Positions 6,356 to 12,746 of a stretch of DNA of 12,746 nt are shown piece by piece. Position 1 is the first letter of the stretch, and the number at the start of each line of letters is the position of its first letter. Source of the stretch: Paracoccaceae bacterium (GTDB lineage Bacteria; Pseudomonadota; Alphaproteobacteria; Rhodobacterales; Rhodobacteraceae); contig RFZH01000052.1 of the NCBI GenBank assembly GCA_009920815.1, forward strand, positions 1 to 12,746, given 5' to 3'. The notes beneath the pieces are model-generated. The model was not told the origin of the DNA. It did no database searches and was given only the letters and a program-made list of their open reading frames with translations. A program made the position numbers and the translations under genes.

Positions 6356-6940
6356 ATGTCGCAAACGCGTGCATATCAAAGCCTTGGTGCGGATCTTAGA
6401 TCACTTCGCAAAGCGCGGGGATTGACCTTGAATGCCTTGGCCGACAGTTTGGGCAAATCCGTGGGATGGGTGTCTCAGGTGGAACGCGATTTATCACGCC
6501 CCAGCACCGATGACTTGGCCGATTTTTCGCGCGCCTTACAAGTTCCTCCAGAATTGTTAACCGCGCAAAGCGACACGGTTTCAGATGAAACGGGAATCAT
6601 TGTGCGCCACAACAATCGTCGCGCCGTTGGTCATCGCGCCGATGGTTTGACCGAAGAATTACTGTCCCCCGATCTGACCGATGATTTCGAAGTGATCCAT
6701 TCCACCTTTCACCCCCACAGCCGTCTGCGCGTGCCCTGTTCGCGCCCGACCCATGAATTGGGCTTTATCATAAGCGGGCGGTTGAACATGGAAATCGACG
6801 GTAAATCATACACGTTAAACATTGGCGACAGTTTTCGGATCAAAGGGCAAAGCTATCGTTGGGCCAACCCTTACAAAGAGGACTGTGTCGTGGTTTGGAT
6901 AATTTCACCGCCCATTTATTACAATGGTAATTTATCATGA
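6356..6940 (+). CDS. XRE-family regulator with C-terminal cupin sensor
   Basis: A 194-residue cytoplasmic transcription factor. Residues 9-63 are an XRE helix-turn-helix (SLRKARGLTLNALADSLG, then SVGWVSQVER as recognition helix). Residues about 112-185 are a single cupin barrel (PTHELGFIISG, IGDSFRIKG). In the cupin only H133 and E134 of the usual metal site are clear; the position where a His often occurs reads SYRWANP, so metal binding is doubtful and it may sense a small organic ligand. Relatives repress or activate catabolic genes for polyamines and amino acid derivatives. It is the first gene of the apparent operon, its stop overlaps the next start (ATGA), and two matching dyads lie directly upstream, so autoregulation is likely. 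The Shine-Dalgarno is weak (GGAC). The ligand is unknown; an N-methylated amino acid or betaine is the natural guess from the neighbours. Confidence 0.88.
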   Translation: MSQTRAYQSLGADLRSLRKARGLTLNALADSLGKSVGWVSQVERDLSRPSTDDLADFSRALQVPPELLTAQSDTVSDETGIIVRHNNRRAVGHRADGLTEELLSPDLTDDFEVIHSTFHPHSRLRVPCSRPTHELGFIISGRLNMEIDGKSYTLNIGDSFRIKGQSYRWANPYKEDCVVVWIISPPIYYNGNLS

Positions 6941-7554
6941 CCTTCCACGGGTGGATCATCTTCGCAACGTTTTGGGCGGTCTTTGTGGTGACACCCGGAC
7001 CCAATGCCGTAAACTGCGTTTTGACGGGTGTCTCTGACGGGATCCCGCGCGCCTTTTGGACAGTTGCGGGAATCTTGACCCAAGCATCGCTGTTCTTGGC
7101 GCTCTCTGCCTTTGGTGTCAGCACCTTGTTGGTCTCATCGCCCAGCGCGTTTTTTGTGGCCAAGCTGATTGGCGCGGGGTTTTTGATCTATACAGGCATC
7201 CGTGGTTGGATCATAGCCACGCGGACCATTCAGGCCAAGACAGCCTCCGGATCGATTTACCGCCGTGCGTTTATGATTGCGACCATCAACCCCAAATCGG
7301 TGGCGGGGTATCTGGCCGCGTTTACGCAGTTTGTTGATCCCAGCGTTCCTATTGCTGGCCAGATGTGGGTGATTGTGCCAACGGCGTTGACCTTAACCAC
7401 GATCAGCTATGCGACCTATACCGCGCTTGGGGCGTGGATGGGGCGCACGGCATTGGCGGCGGCAATGAATGTCACACTGCGCCGAGGATTGGCCGTTTGC
7501 TTTGTGATCTATGGTGTCTTGTTGGGCTATTTCGCCCTTTTGGGGGCGGTATGA
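6937..7554 (+). CDS. LysE-family amino acid exporter (first copy)
   Basis: A 205-residue inner-membrane protein with about six hydrophobic segments, of the LysE/RhtB exporter family. The N-terminal signature TPGPNAV (residues 19-25) and the central INPKSVAGYLAAF stretch are typical. Family members export basic or neutral amino acids and related compounds. The start codon overlaps the regulator's stop (ATGA at 6937-6940), so translation is probably coupled. A second, clearly different LysE protein follows with the same kind of overlap. The substrate is not readable, but the neighbours suggest glycine, sarcosine, another N-methyl amino acid or a methionine-related product. Confidence 0.88.
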   Translation: MTFHGWIIFATFWAVFVVTPGPNAVNCVLTGVSDGIPRAFWTVAGILTQASLFLALSAFGVSTLLVSSPSAFFVAKLIGAGFLIYTGIRGWIIATRTIQAKTASGSIYRRAFMIATINPKSVAGYLAAFTQFVDPSVPIAGQMWVIVPTALTLTTISYATYTALGAWMGRTALAAAMNVTLRRGLAVCFVIYGVLLGYFALLGAV

Positions 7555-8174
7555 TCGACACACTTTTTGCCATGGACGCACATATCATCATGACCTTTGT
7601 TTTGGCTGGGATTGCGCTAAACCTGACACCCGGCGCGGATGTGATGTTTACCATTGCCACCGCGTTGCGCGGGGGTGAGATGGCAGGCGTGGCCGCGGCG
7701 GCAGGGATTGCGTCGGCGTCGCTGGTTCATGTTGCGTTGACTGCCTTGGGCATTGCCGCGCTTTTGGCGGCGCACCCAATCGCGTTTGAAATACTACGCT
7801 GGGCGGGGGCGGCGTATCTGGCTTATTTGGCAATAAAATCGTGGCGCGCACAGGCTGACGACACCCACCAACGTGGGGCACCATCGTTGGTCACCGCATT
7901 CAAACGCGGCGCCATGACCAACCTGCTTAACCCCAAAGTTGCCTTGTTCATTCTTGCGTTTTTACCAAGCTTTACCGATCCGCACATTGGGTCGGTTGCC
8001 ACGCAAATCATTATCCTTGGGATCATCTTTGGCATCACGGGGTTCATCATCACATCGGCCTATGGGCTGATTGCTGGAAAAATGCGGTCCGCATTGCAGG
8101 GGCGCGAAACGACAATCAACAAAATAGCGGCGGGCGTTTACGGGGCATTGGCCATGCGCCTTGCCACGCAATAG
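7551..8174 (+). CDS. LysE-family amino acid exporter (second copy)
   Basis: A 207-residue LysE/RhtB-type membrane protein with the signature LNLTPGADVMFTIATALRGG (residues 23-42) and MTNLLNPKVALFILAFLP in the middle. The reading frame is open further upstream, but the ATG at 7551 overlaps the previous stop as ATGA, follows GGGGGCGG, and begins at the normal family N-terminus, so I use it. It differs strongly from the first copy (TPGAD against TPGPN), so it is not a recent duplicate. It could have a different substrate or act together with the first protein; nothing in the sequence decides this. It ends 12 bases before the dehydrogenase gene. Confidence 0.88.
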   Translation: MIDTLFAMDAHIIMTFVLAGIALNLTPGADVMFTIATALRGGEMAGVAAAAGIASASLVHVALTALGIAALLAAHPIAFEILRWAGAAYLAYLAIKSWRAQADDTHQRGAPSLVTAFKRGAMTNLLNPKVALFILAFLPSFTDPHIGSVATQIIILGIIFGITGFIITSAYGLIAGKMRSALQGRETTINKIAAGVYGALAMRLATQ

Positions 8175-8186
8175 GGAGAGTAAATC

Positions 8187-10637
8187 ATGTCAGATTTTCC
8201 AACACGCGCACGTGTCGTGATCATCGGGGGCGGCGTTGTCGGCACGTCCAGCCTGTACCATTTGGCCAAAGCAGGGTGGACGGACTGTGTCCTGCTGGAA
8301 AAGAACGAATTGACCGCAGGGTCCACATGGCACGCGGCAGGCAACGTTCCGACCTTTTCCACCAGCTGGTCGATCATGAATATGCAACGCTATTCAACCG
8401 AGCTCTATGCCCGTCTGGGGGACGAGGTCGATTACCCGATGAATTATCACCAAACGGGGTCCATCCGCTTGGCGCATACAGCGGAACGGATGCAGGAATT
8501 CAAACGCGCCGCGTCGATGGGTAAATACCAAGGGATGGATTTGGAAATCCTAACACCTGACCAAGTCAAAGAACGCTATCCATTTATCGAAACACATGAC
8601 CTTATGGGCGCCTTATATGACCCCAACGACGGTGACATTGATCCCGCGCAGCTGACCCAAGCTCTGGCCAAAGGTGCGCGCGATATGGGTGCGAAAATCC
8701 TGCGCTTTACCCCCGCGACGGGAGTCACACAAAACGGCGATGGCACATGGATTGTACACACCGAAAAGGGCGACATTCATGCAGATTATGTGGTAAACGC
8801 CGCAGGCTATTACGCCCAACGCGTCGGCGAATGGTTCAAACCTTATGGTGGCCGCACGGTCCCCATGATGGTGATGAGCCATCAATATTTGCTGTCCGAG
8901 GAAATCCCCGAAATCGAAGCCCATACCAAAGCGGTCGGTCATAAATTGCCATTGTTGCGTGATGTGGATGTGTCGTATTACCTGCGGCAGGAAAAGCATG
9001 GCTTTAACCTTGGTCCATATGAACCAAATTGCCGTGCGCATTGGGCCACACCAGACGACCCCATGCCCGATGATTTCAGCTTTCAGCTTTGGAACGACGA
9101 TCTTGACCGTATCGAGGATATCGTAACCGACGCGATGGAGCGCGTACCGCTGCTGGGCACGTCCGGCGTGTCCCGCGTGATCAACGGGCCGATCCCCTAC
9201 GCCCCCGACGGATTGCCATTGATCGGCCCAATGCCCGGCGTGAAAAACGCGTTCGAAGCTTGCGTCTTTACCTTTGGTATCGCCCAAGGCGGCGGTGCCG
9301 GCAAAGTCTTGGCCGAATGGATCACCCAAGGGTTCACCGAATGGGATATGTGGTCGTGTGACCCACGTCGTTACACCGATTACACCGACCACGATTATTG
9401 CGTCGCTAAGGGCATGGAGGTTTATGGCCACGAATACGCCATGCATTTCCCATGGCATTCATGGCCGGCGGGACGTGATAAAAAACTGTCCCCCGCACAT
9501 GCGCAGGTGATCGCCAAGGGCGGTCAGATGGGCGCCTATAATGGCTGGGAACGCGCAAATTGGTTTGCGCAGCCAGGTGATGACACGTCCGAGGAAGCCA
9601 CACAAACATGGGGCCGTTCCGGCCCATGGGAACAGCGCATCCGCGAAGAATGCGAAGCGGTCCGCGACAATGTCGGCGTCTTGGACCTACCTGGGTTTTC
9701 GCGGTTCAACCTATCGGGGGATGGCGCGGCAGAATGGCTCCGCGGTATGATCACGGGCGGCCTGCCCAAGGTAGGGCGGATGAACCTTGCCTATTTCGCT
9801 GATGATCGGGGGCGGATTCTGACAGAAATGTCTGTTCTGCGTCATGCCGACGATTTCTTTACCCTGATCACCGCGGCCACCGCGCAATGGCATGATTTTG
9901 AGATTTTGAAAAACGCCCTACCCGATGGTTTGACCCTGACGGATCATTCAACCGAATATGGCACCTTGATCGTGACGGGACCAAAATCGCGTGATTTGTT
10001 TGCTGCACTGGGCACCGAGGCGGATTTAACATTGCCTTGGCTGTCCATCCAACCCGCAACTGTGGCAGGACACCCTTGTGCGTTGGCGCGGGTCAGCTTT
10101 GCGGGCGAACTGGGCTGGGAAATTCACGCCGCCAACGACCATATCGCGGATCTATACAAAGCGGTCACAGACGCGGGCGCAAAACCATTCGGCATGTGGG
10201 CGTTAAATTCGTTACGTTTGGAAAAGGGGTATCGCGCATGGAAAGGCGACCTTTCCACCGATTACACGCTGTTCCAAGGCGGGCTTGACCGTTTCGTCAA
10301 ATTGGACAAACCACAAGATTTCCGTGGCAAAGCCGCGCTTTTGGCCGAAAAACAACAAGGTGTTACCAAGCGCTTTGTCACGCTGATCGTTGACGCGGGC
10401 GATTGTGATGCGCCCTATATGTCGACGCTCTGGCACAATGGCGAAATCGTCGGGGAAACCACATCAGGCGCGTGGGGATACCGTGTGAACGCCTCCATCG
10501 CTTTGGGCATGATCCGTGCTGATCTGGCCGTGGCCGGCACCGAAATAGAGGTCGAAATTTACGGCGAACGCCGCAAGGCAACCGTGCAAGAGGATCAACC
10601 TTTGTGGGATGCAGAGAATGAAAGGATCCGCGCATGA
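8187..10637 (+). CDS. Dimethylglycine dehydrogenase-like FAD/folate oxidoreductase
   Basis: An 816-residue protein close in layout and sequence to mammalian dimethylglycine dehydrogenase. Residues 8-390 are the flavin (DAO) domain: nucleotide motif GGGVVG (14-19), ribose-binding E38, and STWHAAG with H49 at the place of the covalently flavinylated His. H232 and SYYLRQE (263-269) lie in the substrate region. From about residue 435 to 720 comes the glycine-cleavage T-like folate domain, then a C-terminal barrel with the TTSGAWGY stretch (733-850 type region of the family). The enzyme should oxidise an N-methyl group and hand it to tetrahydrofolate as methylene-THF. The exact amine (dimethylglycine, sarcosine or another) is not proven. 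AGGGAGAG gives a strong ribosome site. Its stop overlaps the next start (ATGA at 10634-10637). Confidence 0.88.
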   Translation: MSDFPTRARVVIIGGGVVGTSSLYHLAKAGWTDCVLLEKNELTAGSTWHAAGNVPTFSTSWSIMNMQRYSTELYARLGDEVDYPMNYHQTGSIRLAHTAERMQEFKRAASMGKYQGMDLEILTPDQVKERYPFIETHDLMGALYDPNDGDIDPAQLTQALAKGARDMGAKILRFTPATGVTQNGDGTWIVHTEKGDIHADYVVNAAGYYAQRVGEWFKPYGGRTVPMMVMSHQYLLSEEIPEIEAHTKAVGHKLPLLRDVDVSYYLRQEKHGFNLGPYEPNCRAHWATPDDPMPDDFSFQLWNDDLDRIEDIVTDAMERVPLLGTSGVSRVINGPIPYAPDGLPLIGPMPGVKNAFEACVFTFGIAQGGGAGKVLAEWITQGFTEWDMWSCDPRRYTDYTDHDYCVAKGMEVYGHEYAMHFPWHSWPAGRDKKLSPAHAQVIAKGGQMGAYNGWERANWFAQPGDDTSEEATQTWGRSGPWEQRIREECEAVRDNVGVLDLPGFSRFNLSGDGAAEWLRGMITGGLPKVGRMNLAYFADDRGRILTEMSVLRHADDFFTLITAATAQWHDFEILKNALPDGLTLTDHSTEYGTLIVTGPKSRDLFAALGTEADLTLPWLSIQPATVAGHPCALARVSFAGELGWEIHAANDHIADLYKAVTDAGAKPFGMWALNSLRLEKGYRAWKGDLSTDYTLFQGGLDRFVKLDKPQDFRGKAALLAEKQQGVTKRFVTLIVDAGDCDAPYMSTLWHNGEIVGETTSGAWGYRVNASIALGMIRADLAVAGTEIEVEIYGERRKATVQEDQPLWDAENERIRA

Positions 10638-11512
10638 TCACAATTCTCGATGGAGGCATGGGCCAAGAATTGTTGGCGCGGTCCAAAAACCCGCCAACCG
10701 AAATGTGGTCGGCCCGCGTTCTATTGGACGAACCTGATCTAGTGACCGCCGTTCATGGCGATTATATTGCCGCAGGGGCAGAGGTGATCACAATCAACGC
10801 CTATTCCGCGACACCTGAACGTTTGTCGAAATACGGCCACGCTGATCATTTCCAATCGCTGCAACAGGCGGCGATTGACTCTGCCCAGCGCGCCCGCGAT
10901 GCAAGTGGTCAATCTGTCCGCATCACAGGATGCTTGCCGCCCCTCTTTTCCAGTTATAATCCTGACCTGAACAACGATTATGACCGCGCCGCGGACCTAT
11001 ATTCCCAAATCGCCGACGCACAGGCGAACGGCGTCGATATTATGCTGGCCGAAACCTTGGGATCATTGCTTGAGGTTCGTGCCGCCCTCACCGCCATGCA
11101 GGGGCGCGGCAAACCCGTTTGGATCAGTATGTCATTGTCCGATGATACCGACACGTCACGTCTGCGGTCGGGCGAAGCCCTGAGCGATGCCTTGGACCTG
11201 ATTGCTGATCTGGGCGCTGATGCCGTTTTGCTAAACTGTTCGCTGCCGGAAACGATCACCGCGGCGATGCCCACTTTGGCTGGCGTCCCTGTCCCATTTG
11301 GGGCCTATGCCAATGGATTCACGTCGATCAAGAAATTGGAAATGGGCGACGTCGTTGCCGAAAGCTTTTCCAAACGTGCCGACCTGACCCCGCAAGGCTA
11401 TGCCAATTTCGCCGATGGCTGGATCGCCGCTGGCGCAACCCTGATTGGCGGCTGCTGCGAAGTTGGCCCCGAACACATCACTGAACTTTCCCGCCGTTTT
11501 GGCGCATCTTAG
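10634..11512 (+). CDS. Homocysteine S-methyltransferase family protein (BHMT/MmuM-like)
   Basis: A 292-residue single-domain zinc methyltransferase. Visible family features are DGGMG at 6-10, ITINAYSAT at 52-60, the AETLGSLLEVRA segment, and the zinc cysteines C202 (LLNCS) and C274-C275 (GGCCEVGPEHI). Relatives transfer a methyl group from glycine betaine, dimethylsulfoniopropionate-type sulfonium compounds or S-methylmethionine to homocysteine, making methionine. It is shorter than animal BHMT (about 400 residues) and nearer to MmuM in length. Its position between two N-methylglycine dehydrogenase-type genes suggests that it makes the dimethylglycine (or a similar product) they consume; that is inference. 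The start overlaps the previous stop, and the next gene begins 10 bases after its stop. Confidence 0.85.
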   Translation: MITILDGGMGQELLARSKNPPTEMWSARVLLDEPDLVTAVHGDYIAAGAEVITINAYSATPERLSKYGHADHFQSLQQAAIDSAQRARDASGQSVRITGCLPPLFSSYNPDLNNDYDRAADLYSQIADAQANGVDIMLAETLGSLLEVRAALTAMQGRGKPVWISMSLSDDTDTSRLRSGEALSDALDLIADLGADAVLLNCSLPETITAAMPTLAGVPVPFGAYANGFTSIKKLEMGDVVAESFSKRADLTPQGYANFADGWIAAGATLIGGCCEVGPEHITELSRRFGAS

Positions 11513-11522
11513 GTAAAAACAC

Positions 11523-12746
11523 ATGACCAATCTTCCTAATCACGCACGCGTTGTCATTATCGGTGGGGGTGTTGTGGGCTGTTCCGTGGCCTATCACCTG
11601 ACCAAATTGGGGTGGACCGACGTTGTATTGTTGGAACGCAAACAATTAACATCAGGCACCACATGGCATGCCGCGGGCCTGATTGCCCAATTGCGTGCAA
11701 CCGCGAACATGACCAAGCTCGCGAAATATTCCCAAGAGTTATATGGTAATCTTGAGGCAGAAACAGGCCTTGCCACCGGATTCCGCCGTGTTGGATCCAT
11801 CACAATCGCATTGACATCGGAACGGATGGAGGAATTGAAACGCTCCGCCGCGATGGCACGTGCGTTTGGCGTGGACATTACTGAAATTTCCGCGGCCGAA
11901 GTCGGCGAAAAATACCCCCATCTGAATTTGGACGGCGTCGTAGGCGGTGTGTATCTGCCCAAAGACGGACAAGGCGATCCCGGCAACATCGCGTTGGCAC
12001 TGGCAAAAGGCGCGCGCAATCGCGGCGCGGTCATCGCGGAATACACCTGTGTCACAGGTCTGCAAAAACAAGATAGCCGCGTCACCGCCGTTGATTGGCA
12101 ATCCGATGACGGCGCATCTGGCACGATCACCTGCGACATGATCGTCAACTGTGCGGGGATGTGGGGATACGAAGTGGGCCGCATGGCGGGCACAAACGTT
12201 CCCCTACATGCGTGTGAACATTTCTATATTGTGTCCGAACCCATCGCGGGATTGGAACAATTGCCCGTTCTGCGCGTGCCCGACGAATGCGCGTATTACA
12301 AGGTTGATGCAGGTAAATTGATGCTGGGTGCCTTTGAACCCGTGGCCAAGCCATGGGCGATGAACGGCATCCCAAAAGATTTCGAATTTGACCAACTGCC
12401 CGAGGATTTCGATCATTTCGAACCCATTTTGGAACAGGCTGTCAACCGCATGCCCATTTTGGGCGAGGCGGGGATTCACACGTTCTTTAACGGACCAGAA
12501 AGCTTTACCCCCGACAACGCCTATCACCTTGGGTTATCACCGGAAATGGACAACGTCTGGGTGGCCGCTGGATTTAACTCAATCGGCATTCAATCTGCGG
12601 GCGGTGCGGGCATGGCGCTATCGCATTGGATGGACACCGGCGAAAAACCGTTTGATTTGGGCGATGTCGACATTTCGCGCGCGCAACCGTTCCAAGGCAA
12701 CCGCCGGTATCTGAAAGAACGGGTCAGCGAAACGCTGGGGTTGCTG
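11523..12746 (+). CDS. Second sarcosine/dimethylglycine dehydrogenase-like oxidoreductase (3' end outside window)
   Basis: An open frame of 408 codons runs from the ATG at 11523 to the last base of the window with no stop, so the gene is cut by the window edge. The visible part is the flavin (DAO) domain: GGGVVG at 14-19, E38, and GTTWHAAG with H49 at the same position as in the 8187-10637 protein, so it is a paralogue with about the same N-terminal spacing. It differs from that protein in the substrate region (AYYKVDAGKLMLGAFEP instead of SYYLRQE), which suggests another amine, perhaps sarcosine. A folate-binding half is expected beyond 12746 but not seen. AGG about 10 bases upstream serves as ribosome site, and the gap to the methyltransferase gene is 10 bases. 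Confidence 0.87.
   Translation, partial: MTNLPNHARVVIIGGGVVGCSVAYHLTKLGWTDVVLLERKQLTSGTTWHAAGLIAQLRATANMTKLAKYSQELYGNLEAETGLATGFRRVGSITIALTSERMEELKRSAAMARAFGVDITEISAAEVGEKYPHLNLDGVVGGVYLPKDGQGDPGNIALALAKGARNRGAVIAEYTCVTGLQKQDSRVTAVDWQSDDGASGTITCDMIVNCAGMWGYEVGRMAGTNVPLHACEHFYIVSEPIAGLEQLPVLRVPDECAYYKVDAGKLMLGAFEPVAKPWAMNGIPKDFEFDQLPEDFDHFEPILEQAVNRMPILGEAGIHTFFNGPESFTPDNAYHLGLSPEMDNVWVAAGFNSIGIQSAGGAGMALSHWMDTGEKPFDLGDVDISRAQPFQGNRRYLKERVSETLGLL

Noticed and set aside
8613..9458. Minus-strand open frame of 281 codons
   Set aside because: It is the reverse of the dimethylglycine dehydrogenase-like gene, whose family match is continuous through this stretch; the translation looks like a His-rich shadow.
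11594..12193. Minus-strand open frame of 199 codons
   Set aside because: It overlaps the second dehydrogenase gene throughout, and the plus-strand frame shows the GGGVVG and TWHAAG motifs.
1..12746. CRISPR array, insertion sequence, transposase, phage gene or defence system
   Set aside because: No regularly spaced repeats, terminal inverted repeats with a transposase, or known defence domains were seen on either strand.

Overview
The window looks like chromosomal DNA of a marine alphaproteobacterium, most likely Rhodobacterales (Roseobacter group). This rests on the gene repertoire (folate-linked N-methyl amino acid demethylases next to a homocysteine methyltransferase, LysE exporters, an XRE-cupin regulator, a DMT transporter), moderate G+C, tRNAs with encoded CCA ends, and protein sequences familiar from that group. 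It is a taxonomic inference, not a search result.

Layout. 1-137: tRNA-Arg(UCU) on the minus strand with its own promoter. 138-1013: membrane-anchored dihaem cytochrome c, minus strand. 1014-1352: non-coding, holding short palindromes and the promoter of tRNA-Gln(UUG) at 1353-1427. 1555-2433: EamA/DMT permease. 2518-4479: transketolase-like enzyme in which two residues that contact sugar phosphate or hydroxyl groups in classical transketolases appear changed. 4476-6233, minus strand and convergent with a 4-base overlap: one unbroken reading frame joining an RluA-type pseudouridine synthase to a class II HMG-CoA reductase of the Pseudomonas mevalonii type. 6234-6355: divergent intergenic region with two near-identical dyad operators. 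6356-12746 and beyond: an apparent six-gene operon, XRE-cupin regulator > LysE > LysE > dimethylglycine dehydrogenase-like > homocysteine S-methyltransferase-like > second dimethylglycine/sarcosine dehydrogenase-like (cut by the window end).

How the genes may work together. In the right-hand operon the two flavin- and folate-dependent dehydrogenases should oxidatively remove N-methyl groups (for example dimethylglycine > sarcosine > glycine) and pass the one-carbon unit to tetrahydrofolate. The methyltransferase between them would move a methyl group from a donor such as a betaine-like compound to homocysteine. The two LysE proteins could export amino acid products or excess substrate, and the regulator probably controls itself and the operon through the paired operators. 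Four genes are chained by ATGA or short-gap junctions, so they are very probably co-transcribed.

Most unusual items: (1) the RluA/HMG-CoA reductase fusion, where the RluA part lacks only its last strand and the reductase part lacks about its first 43 residues while every catalytic residue of both is kept; (2) the two copies of CGTGAAA-N13-TTTCA(T/C)G spaced exactly 39 bp apart; (3) the altered transketolase active site. No mobile element, CRISPR array, rRNA or pseudogene was found.
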